Of a DNA stretch of 15,910 nt, positions 1 through 8,394 are shown one piece after another (position 1 is the first letter of the stretch; each line of letters starts with the position of its first letter). The DNA comes from Theodoxus fluviatilis (Eukaryota; Mollusca; Gastropoda; Cycloneritida; Neritidae), in NCBI GenBank assembly GCA_034096865.1, contig JAWQFJ010020057.1, positions 25,001 through 40,910 on the forward strand, written 5' to 3'. The notes under the pieces are model-generated. The model saw nothing but the letters and a program-made list of their open reading frames with translations, searched no databases and was not told the origin of the DNA. The translations under genes and the position numbers were made by a program.

Positions 1-20
1 TATCATCATAGTCCGTAATC

Positions 21-338
21 ATGACAATGACGATGCTGCTGCTGCTGCTGATGGCGATGATGATGATGGTGATGTCGATGGTGGTGGTGGTGGTGGTCGT
101 GGTCGTGGTCGTGGTGGTGGTATTGGTAGTGGTAGTGGTGATGGTGATGGTGGTGGTGGTGGTGGTGATGGTGATGGTGATGGTGGTTGTGGTGGTGGTG
201 GTGATGATGATGATGATGATGATGATGCTGCTGATGATGATGATGCTGCTGCTGCTGCTGCTGATGCTGATGATGATGCTGCTGCTGCAGCTGCTGCTGT
301 TGATGATGATGACGACGACGGCGACGACGACGTTGATG
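21..338. repeat. Compound NTG trinucleotide repeat (CTG/ATG/GTG)
   Basis: About 106 consecutive triplets, nearly all of the form NTG in one phase: CTG runs near 36-52 and 245-275, ATG/GAT runs near 58-70 and 203-245, GTG runs from about 78 to 200, ending in ACG triplets near 310-332. Reading the plus strand gives Met/Leu/Val; the complementary strand gives long His and Gln runs followed by Arg. The phase never slips across the block, as expected if it evolved purely by triplet slippage. I see no conserved flanking protein sequence on either strand, so a coding role is unsupported. A homopolymeric His/Gln tract in a real exon is the alternative. Confidence 0.95.
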
Positions 339-356
339 CGATTTTGCATGCATGCA

Positions 357-501
357 GATTCAAACACACAGACAAACACACAAACAAACACACACACACA
401 CACACAGAGGCACAAATCACACACACGCACGCATGCACGCACGTGCGAACGCACGCATATGCACACATATACTCAAACGTACACAGATACAGCCACATAG
501 C

Positions 502-534
<33 letters not shown>

Positions 535-547
535 ACACACACACACA

Positions 548-597
<50 letters not shown>

Positions 598-720
598 CGC
601 AGACAGACAGGCAGAAACACTCACAAACAGACACATACACACACTCGCGTGGACGCACACAACCGCAAACACACACACACACGCGCGCGCGCGCACATAC
701 CTACATACGCGCACACACAC
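357..720. repeat. (CA)n microsatellite block with a (CG)7 core
   Basis: CA dinucleotides with CAAACA, CATACA and GCACGC interruptions fill the segment. The purest parts are about 503-530 and 554-592. At 681-694 there is an alternating CG stretch directly abutting CA repeats, so roughly 669-696 is uninterrupted purine-pyrimidine alternation. Sequences of this kind are known to adopt Z-DNA in vitro; whether this one does in vivo is inference. Open frames crossing the block read Thr/His on plus and Cys/Val on minus and are repeat artefacts. Confidence 0.95.
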
Positions 721-775
721 ATAGAGTCAACGACAAAGAAACACAAAGACAAACAAGAAAACAGAGAGAACGAAG

Positions 776-849
776 ATGGAGCGCAGTGAGAGAAAGAAGC
801 AGCTTCAGCATGGGAATGATATTACCATGACTATGTTTTTTCATGCGAG
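776..849 (+). CDS. Candidate short 5' coding exon ending at a consensus splice donor (hypothetical)
   Basis: An ATG at 776 has A at -3 and G at +4, a strong animal start context. It opens a frame that reads MERSERKKQLQHGNDITMTM, then FFHA, and reaches a perfect donor, GAG|GTAAGT, with GT at 850-851. Without splicing the frame stops at once (TAA at 851-853), so the open frame ends where the donor would cut. The composition is unlike the repeats on its left: basic N-terminus, mixed hydrophobic end. I do not recognise the peptide and no acceptor has been identified downstream. Chance co-occurrence of an ATG and a donor within 75 bp is quite possible. Confidence 0.2.
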
Positions 850-868
850 GTAAGTAGTTAATTTGCAT

Positions 869-882
869 CCCCCCCCCCCCCC
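869..882. repeat. C14 homopolymer
   Basis: Fourteen consecutive cytosines. A G7 run lies at 930-936. Such runs are prone to length error in sequencing. Confidence 0.9.
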
Positions 883-1860
883 TACTTCCACACCTTTGTC
901 ACCAACATTTTGACACAGGCTTTTGGTTTGGGGGGGTGGCAATCTAGAGGACAGATGGATGTCGATAAAGCGTTAGGGCCTATTACCCCATTTTAGCCCA
1001 AATAAAGCTACTCATCTTCACTGTCACTGGTACTAGTGACAGTATAAGGAAGTTAAAACTCCATTTTCCCTGTGTGTTCGTCGCTTAAAAATCGCATAGG
1101 GAAACGCGGTAAATCTGCCTTTGCTTTCACCAAGGATCCACAAAAACACAACTGTTCGCTGTAATAAGTCACTGCAAGTAACGCTACAAGCTCTTGTCCC
1201 TAGAAGCCTATCCTAACGAGTGGTCAAAAGAAGTGGTAAGCGTTGATCTACATGTGGAATTAAATTTCCCCAGCTGCCTTGTTCAGTTAGCAACAGTGAT
1301 CTTTTTCAATATTCCTCCAGCAGATCAGTGAAGGGAGATAATCAAAATCTCACTGCGGGCGTCGGAACGAGCCCGGTCGAATCCTTATTACTGCGGTAAA
1401 GAGCGGCGTTAACTTCGTTATGGCATTAGCGGCTTCTCACTAGCGGCCATCCAGCGCGCTCCCAATTCAGGGAGTTATCAGGGTTTTCCTCTCTACTCAT
1501 ACCTCCATTCACTTTCATTATGACAATTGCCGCTAAATGAAGCCGGGGCTCCGCGCAATATCGGTTAAAGAAAGTCTTGTAAATTGATGGCCGATGGCGC
1601 ATTGGTGCTTATCGAGAGGCAATAGTTTGATTCCAAGGATAGGTTTTACGTCCAGCAAGATGATCCGTCCGTTTAACACAGTCACCAATAAACAGCTTGG
1701 GAATATTGCCGCTGGGAGACAACTGACGAACAAATTAGAAGGAAAGAAAAACCGACTGATTGTCCGCCCTCCCGATTATCACTCCGGCTGTGTTTACCGG
1801 CAGCGTTGTCGTTGTACAAGATTCCCGGTCCGCGGCAATTTGCCTCAAGTTAATGATGTT
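883..1860. other. Unique non-repetitive DNA, no supported gene
   Basis: No recognisable protein in six frames; the open frames on both strands around 1533-1980 overlap each other and show no familiar motif. An AATAAA word lies near 1000 without a clear GU-rich follow-up. Small inverted repeats occur at 1020-1043 and at 1326-1355, the latter pairing CAGTGA plus GAGAT with ATCTCACTG around a short loop. A GC-richer patch with GCGGCCATC and GCGCGC words lies at about 1355-1460. Confidence 0.5.
1020..1043. repeat. Short perfect inverted repeat (9-bp arms, 6-bp spacer)
   Basis: ACTGTCACT at 1020-1028 is the exact reverse complement of AGTGACAGT at 1035-1043, separated by GGTACT, whose inner GTAC is itself self-complementary. 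It could be a dimeric protein-binding site, a remnant of a foldback element, or chance. Confidence 0.6.
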
Positions 1861-1872
1861 CGAACGAATAGA

Positions 1873-1975
1873 CGATATTGCTTGCTCTGTGGTCAAAATA
1901 ATCAGGATGTCCTACTTGTTGTCGATATTGCTTGCTCTGTGGTCAAAATAATCAGGATGTCCTACTTGTTGTCGA
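1873..1975. repeat. Perfect 50-bp tandem duplication (about 2.06 copies)
   Basis: The 50-bp unit starting CGATATTGCTTGC is present at 1873-1922 and again without any mismatch at 1923-1972, with three further matching bases. Since 50 is not a multiple of three, the duplication shifts any reading frame through it. Zero divergence suggests a very recent duplication or an assembly artefact. Confidence 0.95.
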
Positions 1976-2073
1976 CATAAGATGCCAGTAATAACGTCAA
2001 CATCGAGGTGTGTTTTTGTTAGAGTCCGTCAGGGGAAAATGCACTCCACAGAGCAGACAAGTCCTCGTCAATC

Positions 2074-2081
2074 TGACGTCA
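2074..2081. promoter_or_regulatory. Full palindromic CRE motif TGACGTCA
   Basis: An exact match to the CREB/ATF consensus octamer. No TATA box or other promoter context is obvious nearby, so function is not supported beyond the motif match. Confidence 0.3.
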
Positions 2082-2183
2082 GTGGTAAATAACAATGCAT
2101 GGGCACTGGTAGGGATTGTGTTCCATTCATCACGAGGCAAAATGTATTGAAACATACACGCTCAAATTATGTATGCGCATTCC

Positions 2184-2210
2184 CGCGCGCGCGCGCGAGC
2201 GTGCACACAC

Positions 2211-2272
<62 letters not shown>

Positions 2273-2287
2273 GCACGCACACACAAA
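2184..2287. repeat. (CG)7 plus (CA)n microsatellite
   Basis: An alternating CG stretch (2184-2197) is followed after GAGCGTG by a long CA tract (about 2216-2268), then CGCA units and more CA. This is the same CG-next-to-CA arrangement as at 669-696, and is Z-DNA-prone by composition. Confidence 0.95.
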
Positions 2288-2339
2288 CAAATGTACATGC
2301 ATACGCGCTCATTCACTCCCACAGAAAGTCGGAATGGCC

Positions 2340-2600
2340 GCCAGAAAGACAAAGCAAGCAAGTAGGTAACACGGCAAACAGGCTGAAAAGCTTGCAGACA
2401 GGAAAGTAGACAGGTAGGGAAGGATGGAAAGTGTAAGACTCACAGATGAGCAGGTGGGAACGCTTGCATATAGACTAATAGGCAGGTGCGTTGACAAACA
2501 TACAGGCAAGCTGAGAGACGAACAGCTGAGAGCAGGCAATGATAGAGCCATTTACAGACACACGAACGTCACTTCCAGACAGGAGGGCAGTAAAAGAGGG
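2340..2600. repeat. Degenerate purine-rich CAGA/CAGG-type sequence
   Basis: Words such as GACAGG, CAGGCA, CAGGTGGGA and AGACAGG recur at irregular spacing, giving the look of a decayed GACA/CAGG microsatellite. A 123-codon open frame crosses it (2424-2795), but its first half is built from these words and the rest resembles no known domain, so it is not called as a gene. Confidence 0.35.
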
Positions 2601-3087
2601 CAGCAGATGGACGAAATTGGCGTGTATGTTAAATCCTATACATATGTTCAATTTCCACGAAATGCACGCTTTTCACCCTTACAAAGCCACGAGAGAAAAC
2701 ATTTACTTTTTCTGTGCATGCGCTGTGCGCTAAAACAGATGTCGACCATCAAGAGAGTGAAAGGAAAAAATCCACAAGCAGACCCCGTAATGTAGCTGAG
2801 GCAAGAGGAGAAAAAGAGAACACATCTCTCCATGATTCGATTTTACCTCTGTGAAATTTACGACGGCGCAACATCACTTTCCGCGCCCCGTAATGTGATA
2901 TTATCGCAAACACACGAAGCGCCGACCCCCATAAATCAGTCAGGGCGGCACTCTCTGACATGCGCACTGAGCAACTTGCTTCGTCTTGCCAGAGCGCCAC
3001 CTGCACGTGGAAGCCAAGTCGAGGCTGAAGTAACTGCGATCCTCACAGGACCCGGATGTCTTTAGGACGCCTTGCCTGGCTTCTGCC
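2601..3087. other. Unique DNA, no supported gene
   Basis: No recognisable protein. At 2994-3007 the sequence GCGCCACCTGCACG agrees with the reverse-complement CTCF core consensus at 12 of 14 positions and overlaps an E-box word CACGTG. This is a weak motif match only. Confidence 0.4.
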
Positions 3088-3311
3088 AAGGTGTGAGGTG
3101 GAGAAAAAAGTGACCGAGAACTTTAATAGCTTGTAACTCGCTCCCATTGAAAGCGCCAATGTTCCGCGCAGGCAAGCTGAGGTTCTTGTCGGCTGCCATG
3201 GGTCTGGTTGTCCTCTGGGCGTCATTCCTCACCTCGAAGAGGTGCGAGTGCTAGAAAAAGCGACAGAGAACTTTATTGGCTTGTAATTCGCGCACTGAAA
3301 ACGCTGTTGTT
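3088..3311 (+). repeat. Diverged direct repeat at 150-bp offset
   Basis: The segment from about 3088 to 3160 (containing GAGAACTTTAATAGCTTGTA) recurs at about 3239-3311 (GAGAACTTTATTGGCTTGTA), with matching flanks GAGGTG, AGAAAAA, TCGC and TGTT. The register is exactly 150 bp over the best-matching core (AGAA at 3117 and 3267). This may be an old tandem duplication or two copies of a diverged interspersed repeat. Confidence 0.6.
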
Positions 3312-3385
3312 TCCAGAAGACCTGTGGATGCTCCGTGCTGCCTCAGAGCACAACCAGACTTGAGTCCACGAGGCACCAGCAGCCT

Positions 3386-3405
3386 CCCCCCCCCCCCCTC
3401 CCCCC
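3386..3405. repeat. C13-T-C6 tract
   Basis: Near-homopolymeric cytosine. The complementary G-rich strand has quadruplex potential. Confidence 0.9.
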
Positions 3406-4362
3406 TGCAGAGGTCTCTGTGAATGAAGAAAATCCCTGAGATGTTTAGCAGTCTGTGCATCACACTAACATAAAAAATATATAGTTTCTGGTGAAGCTTT
3501 ATGTAGATTAAAAATAATTTAAACAGTAAAAACTCGCAACGGCGTTCTCTTTGACGTCGTTTTCCAGCAAACAGAAACGGAAAGTAAATCAGTAATGTTT
3601 AGTAAGGAATCCTCTTCTACAGACAGAGGTAGCAAGAATGATTCTATATCAGCCTGTCTTTTCTCAGCTTGTTGGCCAAAGTGGTCCAATCTTCTTTTCT
3701 CTGTTATTAATTAAGCCATCTTATCTGTAAAACTCTAGTTTCACTACATGAAGCGCCAGCTGTATGAAAACGCTTCAACATAACAAATGAATGAATGAAC
3801 AGTGGAAGAGTCAGTGAATGAATGGAGTTGTGCGATCTGACAGCCTTTGTAGGCTTTGAAAGGTCATAGATAACGACATTCACAAGAACACGTCAGAGTA
3901 GGATAAAATAATTCGCGTGGGGAGACGCTTAGGTGAATTCTCACCCGGATACCCCAAACCCACAGGGGGGATTAAACACAACACAGGTCTGCATTTTTAG
4001 CCGTTGAGTGTCAGCCTGCTCATTATATCCAAACCTCACACGTCGCATTAAGCACTCTCTCTACCATAATTGTACGGTCTTGTGATGAGGTGGGGATGAT
4101 TCTTGAAAGAATGGGCGCTGGCTTCATTGCTTACCAGACGAGTAGGGTCGTGCCTCTGGAAGTTGGCCCTGGGTTTTGCATGGCAGATTCAATAACAAGT
4201 TTCCTACGCGCATAATTTGGGCTGTAGTCTTTCCTGGGCGCGTTGGATTACAGTAGAGGTGCGGAGGGAATTGGGTCCGCAACGTTGCGATTCTTGCCCA
4301 ACATTGTGACCCGTTCTGGCAAAACCAGGGTCAAGTTGCTGAGGCGCTTTTGCCTATGGCTA
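3406..4362. other. Unique, moderately AT-rich DNA, no supported gene
   Basis: No open frame of note. It contains a short TGAA tetranucleotide run near 3786-3798 with a second near 3815-3825, and a perfect 12-bp palindrome CGCAACGTTGCG at 4278-4289. Stops are frequent in all frames. Confidence 0.5.
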
Positions 4363-4761
4363 AAGGCCTGTTTTAATGAAGCAACTCTTCTGCCTTCTTC
4401 GCCGTAGCAGCAATCTTATCTAACCAATCAGGACGTAGCAGCAATCTTATCTAACCAATCTGGACGTAGCAGCAATCTTATCTAACCAATCAGGACGTAG
4501 CAGCAATCTTATCTAACCAATCAGGACGTAGCAGCAATCTTATCTAACCAATCTGGACGTAGCAGCAATCTTATCTAACCAATCAGGACGTAGCAGCAAT
4601 CTTATCTAACCAATCAGGACGTAGCAGCAATCTTATCTAACCAATCAGGACGTAGCAGCAATCGTATCTAACCAATCAGGACACAGCTTCGGTCTGGTTC
4701 TGCGTCCTGATTGCTGCCACGGCAAAGTAGGTGATAGCGTTGCTTAATGAAAACCGGCCTT
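4363..4761. mobile_element. Foldback MITE-like element with terminal inverted repeats
   Basis: The left end 4363-4415 and the reverse complement of the right end 4709-4761 align without gaps at about 42 of 53 positions. The outer 23 bases are AAGGCC(T/G)GTTTT(A/C)AT(G/T)AAGCAAC, matching 20/23, and the inner part is GCCGT(A/G)GCAGCAATC. Closer to the centre AATCAGGACACAG (4674-4686) pairs with CTGCGTCCTGATT (4700-4712) around a 13-nt loop. Nearly the whole non-repeated sequence is therefore self-complementary. There is no coding capacity, as expected of a non-autonomous element. No clean target-site duplication is visible, so the boundaries and superfamily are uncertain. Confidence 0.75.
4403..4681 (+). 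repeat. 31-bp minisatellite, 9 copies, inside the foldback element
   Basis: Nine exact-length units start at 4403, 4434, 4465, 4496, 4527, 4558, 4589, 4620 and 4651. Each begins CGTAGCAGCAATCTTATCT and ends AACCAATC(A/T)GGA. Differences are one A/T site (T in copies 2 and 5) and one T-to-G in copy 9. The unit begins within the left terminal inverted repeat, so the array is an expansion of one arm. Length 31 is not a multiple of three. Confidence 0.97.
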
Positions 4762-4884
4762 GAGAAAGAGAGGTTGGGGTCTATTTACAGTAAAATTAGC
4801 ATTGGGCAATTCCTAACATAAAATACTGTAATGTTCGGTTTCACATTTTCTTATTTTTTAAACAAATTTTGCTTAGAAATACAT

Positions 4885-4914
4885 TTTGTTGTTGTTGTTG
4901 TTGTTGTTGTTGTT
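4885..4914. repeat. (GTT)n microsatellite
   Basis: About nine GTT triplets in an AT-rich context. A short open frame through it gives a Val run and is not considered coding. Confidence 0.9.
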
Positions 4915-5077
4915 GGCCATTGTGTCAGTAGCCTCCATTGTTTTTCGTACATTATGCTAAATAGATTTGAACTTTTAAGTCAATGTTCTCAAACGTGTTT
5001 TTTCCTCCCGGACCTATGCTTTTTAATTCGTCATAACTTCGTCATCTCTCAAGATGCTGTAATACATTTGGTATCGA

Positions 5078-5118
5078 AATAAAGAAAATTTAAAGAACTT
5101 TCCAACTGTGTGTGTTTT
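5078..5118 (+). terminator. Candidate poly(A) site (AATAAA plus GU-rich element)
   Basis: AATAAA at 5078-5083 is followed about 25 nt later by a GT-rich stretch (TGTGTGTGTTTT, about 5107-5118), the canonical animal cleavage/polyadenylation arrangement. The preceding 250 bases are T-rich and would suit a 3' UTR. No coding exon upstream on the plus strand is recognised, so this could be a chance arrangement. Confidence 0.3.
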
Positions 5119-5279
5119 GCAGTACCTTGAAAAAACTTACTTAAGCCTGGCGTTGAGAGAACATGTCACAAATAGGTCTTACTGACTGGAACAGGCCCCA
5201 TTCTCTGGCAGCACGAGACCACTTTTGGCCGAGCCACGAAAACCCCCCAACTCCTACAGCCTGTTTTTAAATGAAAATA

Positions 5280-5717
5280 AATCTTGGCTTATATTCACCA
5301 AGTTCTGGCAAATTACTTATTGACAAACATTCGGCAAAAATTAGGCAACTACTGCGCCAAGTCTTGGCAAATCTTTAGCTTCTTAATAGCCTGATGAAAC
5401 CAAGCCAAATCTCGCAAACAAATGACATTTGCAACATGGCATCGATCGGCATCTTGCCCATACCGTAAGTGTGCAATAACTGTAAATGTAAACGAAGCGC
5501 CATTTGTTTTCCACAGTTGTGCTCTGAGGGGATCTCACAAATATTTCGCACCAATAGCTATTGGCATTACCTGTCGAGCCAATATCCAAAGTCTTGGCAA
5601 ATCTTGGCAAAAATCACTTAAGAACCGGAACACTTGACCAAATATTCAGCGAATATATCCCAAGACACGGCAAAGGTTGACCGAATACTTGGCCAGTATT
5701 TGCCAAGACTTGGCAAA
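5280..5717. repeat. Cluster of TTGGCAAA / TTTGCCAA words with short palindromes
   Basis: GGCAAA recurs at about 5306, 5332, 5366, 5597, 5606, 5670 and 5713, several times within GCCAAGTCTTGGCAAATCTT-like contexts (about 5356-5375 and 5586-5607). Near 5700-5716 TTGCCAAG and CTTGGCAA flank a single base. AAGAACCGG occurs at about 5630 and 5728. CAAATG-A-CATTTG sits at 5419-5431. TTGGC(N)nGCCAA is the NFI half-site pattern, but the spacings here do not fit it well. The cluster may instead be a decayed interspersed repeat. Confidence 0.45.
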
Positions 5718-5739
5718 CACCAAATAAGAACCGGCATGC

Positions 5740-6800
5740 AGCCCAGTTGCCAGGGTTCCAGCTGAGTAGGGTGGGTTGTTGCATGGTGTCTGGTGGCATT
5801 GAGGCGTTCCCGCCATATGCTATGTAAATCCTGACAATTCTGGAAGTATCAGTTGATTTAGGTAAGCACGCATTACTGATCCCCGCCTTCGCACAGCTCC
5901 GATATTTTAGGAGTAACGGCAGCAGTGTTCAGAGTGCAGTCAATGCAAAGTCTCGAAGTTTCTCGATGGGTTTGCTTACTTAGAAGCGTCACAAAGGGAA
6001 GTTGCTCCTATGTTTCCAAACTAGTTCCCTTGGAGCCCCTTTGCCACTGTGCTTTCCGTCTACATACATTTTTTGTCGGTGGCGTTTACTTTTCGTTTAT
6101 ATGTTAAAAATCGAAGGGCCTAATACATTTTGTAATTGATAACAGTTACTTTAAAATGCTTAGGGATCAGAGTTCTTTGGATGTTCCTCGTAATATGTTA
6201 AAGCCATATCAATTTCAAGCGATCAGTCAATAACTGTTTCCTTGGCTTGTTTTGACGCAAAGATTGCACGTGTCTGTATTATAAAAAAGCGAAAAACAGC
6301 CATATGAGCGTAAGCTTTCACGTGTTCGAACATTAATTTGGCATAACCTGCTCTTTCTTTCGAGCACACAGCCTCGCAGTGCCAGCACAATCAGACATAA
6401 CTAAAGCATATCCTTTCCCGCGTGACTACCCCATTTCACTTGACGTGATCAGCTCCAGACCACATACCCGTTATGGCGACACGGCCCTAATCAATCATGA
6501 CTTCTTTCCTTCAGGAGAAAAACTTCCACCCTGCTCTCCCCGACAATTTGACCCCCAACTTTCTCACCTCTGGCTGCAATTGGCAGGTGCGGCACGGCTC
6601 CACTACGGAATACCCGGATAGCGAGCCGGCTGCGCACTTCTACCTTCCATGCACCTGCGCTTCCTAGAGTGTCTGCTGGCACAATGACGCCTGTCTGAAA
6701 GGCAGCGCCGCCAGCTCTGCCGAGACAAGTTGTCTTTCACTCCGCCTTGCTCGCGGTGGGGTGTGGGTTTCGGGTGGATCTCCTATCGTGCTGGATATCT
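5740..6800. other. Unique DNA, no supported gene
   Basis: Short open frames on both strands show no recognisable domain. A splice-donor-like TTTAGGTAAGC lies near 5858. CpG and GC content rise from about 6590 towards the C-rich tract at 6801. No long repeats or inverted repeats were noticed. Confidence 0.45.
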
Positions 6801-6839
6801 CTCCCCCTCCCCCCCCCTTCCCCCCCTCCCCCCTCCCCC
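6801..6839. repeat. C-rich pyrimidine tract (C5 to C9 runs)
   Basis: Six C runs separated by single or double T residues over 39 bases. The opposite strand has at least four G5+ runs with very short spacers, a strong sequence match to a G-quadruplex pattern. Confidence 0.9.
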
Positions 6840-6921
6840 GTTCCGGCTACCCTCGCACCTGGGCAGGAGTTGCAGACACCAGCCACACCGACGTTAACAG
6901 CGTCCGGGGAGAAAAAAAGTC

Positions 6922-6959
6922 ACGTCACATCGTGACGTCGGACGCTTGCTAGTCACGTG
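6922..6959. promoter_or_regulatory. Inverted CRE-like half-sites plus E-box
   Basis: ACGTCAC (6922-6928) and GTGACGT (6932-6938) are exact reverse complements around a 3-bp spacer, and the right side extends to TGACGTCG. A CACGTG E-box follows at 6954-6959. These are motif matches only. Confidence 0.25.
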
Positions 6960-7846
6960 GTCAGCACGAACGCTACCTGGAGGCGGGTCCTGCGACACTA
7001 AGCGTATAGGAGGATTCGAGCTGCCATACAACGTATGTTGGGATTTATTGAGATTGACGAGACATGTGGTTTTTGTGGTCAATATCTACGCGAGAAGAAA
7101 AGGGTTCTTTATGTCTTTATCACATGTAACTTTCCCAGCTTGTGAAAACCCTGTCTTCTATAAAGAAGAGAGCATAGCTGGACTGTGTTTACAGACATTG
7201 CGAAGTGGTTCATGGAGACGTTTGAGAATATGTCAGATTTATGGCATACGCGTGCAGTGTATTTGTCAAATAAAGAAATGCACGTAAAAGCTCTCTATAA
7301 ATTATCATTCAAAATCAATTTCAAATTTGAATGCAGACAGCGAAAGGTCTGTTCGATTTCACGCAACGTGGTATGACAAACACCTCGGAAAAAAGGACAG
7401 ATGGGAGGAAAGTAAGAAACCAAAGATACGAGTAAAAGAACTGATGAAAATTAAAGCGTCATTCATGCATTCGTCTCAGTTTGATTTAAAAAAGAAAGAG
7501 ATTATATCACTACTGAATTTGCCTGTCTATAAGATTACGTTTCCGTTACCAGGACACGCTGCAACAACAACAACAAAAGTTTGTTTATTCTTGCCGCTGA
7601 CCATATAGGAAGAAAAGGCGCGATTTTATGTCATTCAGTCAATGTTAGTCGAGAATAAAAGTACTTACGGAGGCAGTGGCTCGTTCCTTGTCATTTGATG
7701 AATGAACGCAAAATGCGTACACACAACAACACGAATATAATTATAAACACACGTGATTTATAGTTCGCTCGCTCGTACACGCATACTCATGTATCTATAA
7801 AGCACATTTCGAAACAAAAAACACAACTACGCCCACATACACATAC
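6960..7846. other. Unique AT-rich DNA, no supported gene
   Basis: Open frames at 6946-7287 and 7327-7608 are the longest plus-strand frames here. Neither resembles a known protein, and the second reads into a CAACAA run. AATAAA words at about 7268 and 7654 lack an obvious GU-rich follow-up. A minus-strand donor-like GTAAGT lies at 7663-7668. Confidence 0.45.
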
Positions 7847-7910
7847 ATGAATGTACATTCACGCCCACTTGTACACATAAGGATAGCATACGCACTCACA
7901 CACACATGCA

Positions 7911-7935
7911 CTCTCTCTCTCTCTGTCTGCCTGTC

Positions 7936-8024
<89 letters not shown>

Positions 8025-8029
8025 CTCTC

Positions 8030-8067
<38 letters not shown>

Positions 8068-8082
8068 TCACTCTCTCTCTCA

Positions 8083-8113
<31 letters not shown>

Positions 8114-8129
8114 TCTCTCTCTCTCTCTC

Positions 8130-8169
<40 letters not shown>
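7911..8169. repeat. (CT)n microsatellite, about 260 bp
   Basis: Nearly pure CT dinucleotides with scattered CTGT, TTCT and CTCA interruptions. It is a long mirror-symmetric polypyrimidine tract, the class that can form H-DNA triplexes. Translations are Leu/Ser on plus and Arg/Glu on minus. Confidence 0.97.
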
Positions 8170-8173
<4 letters not shown>

Positions 8174-8345
8174 ACGCACGTACGCACACACACACGCACG
8201 CACGCAAGCACGCACATACACAAGACACACACCCACACACACGCATACACACGAGCATGCACACACACGCATACACACGAGCATGCACACACACATTTAC
8301 CTGCACACGTGAGGGCGCGCACGCAATTCTGCACACATAATCAGA
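8170..8345. repeat. CA/GCAC-rich block with a 26-bp duplication
   Basis: CA dinucleotides with GCAC, CATACA and CACGAG interruptions. The 26-bp segment starting ACGCATACACACGAGCATGC at 8241 repeats at 8267. The block forms the left half of the large imperfect inverted arrangement centred near 8345. Confidence 0.9.
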
Positions 8346-8380
8346 TATTTACGTGTGCACACAGAATTGCGCTCTCCCTC
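8323..8380. repeat. Inverted repeat at the CA-to-TG switch
   Basis: GCAATTCTG (8323-8331) is the exact reverse complement of CAGAATTGC (8372-8380). Inside, CACACATAA pairs with TTACGTGTG with one mismatch. This small non-repetitive palindrome sits where CA-rich sequence (left) switches to TG-rich sequence (right). Confidence 0.75.
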
Positions 8381-8394
8381 TGCGTATTCTTGCA

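Noticed and set aside
344..789. Long open frames reading Thr/His or Cys/Val runs
   Set aside because: They are direct translations of the CA/GT microsatellite. Similar frames appear on both strands at every CA block.
1355..1400. tRNA B-box-like word GGTCGAATCC
   Set aside because: The T-loop is one base short, and no D-arm, anticodon arm or acceptor stem is found upstream.
2424..2795. 123-codon plus-strand frame as a gene
   Set aside because: Its first half derives from degenerate CAGA/CAGG repeats, and the remainder shows no domain, splice site or conserved pattern that I can identify.
4403..4681. CRISPR array
   Set aside because: The 31-bp units are contiguous with no unique spacers, so this is a minisatellite in eukaryotic-type DNA.
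7327..7608. 93-codon Lys-rich frame as a transposase fragment
   Set aside because: A passing resemblance of the FHATWYDKHLG stretch to zinc-finger transposase text does not hold: the cysteines and the rest of the motif are missing.
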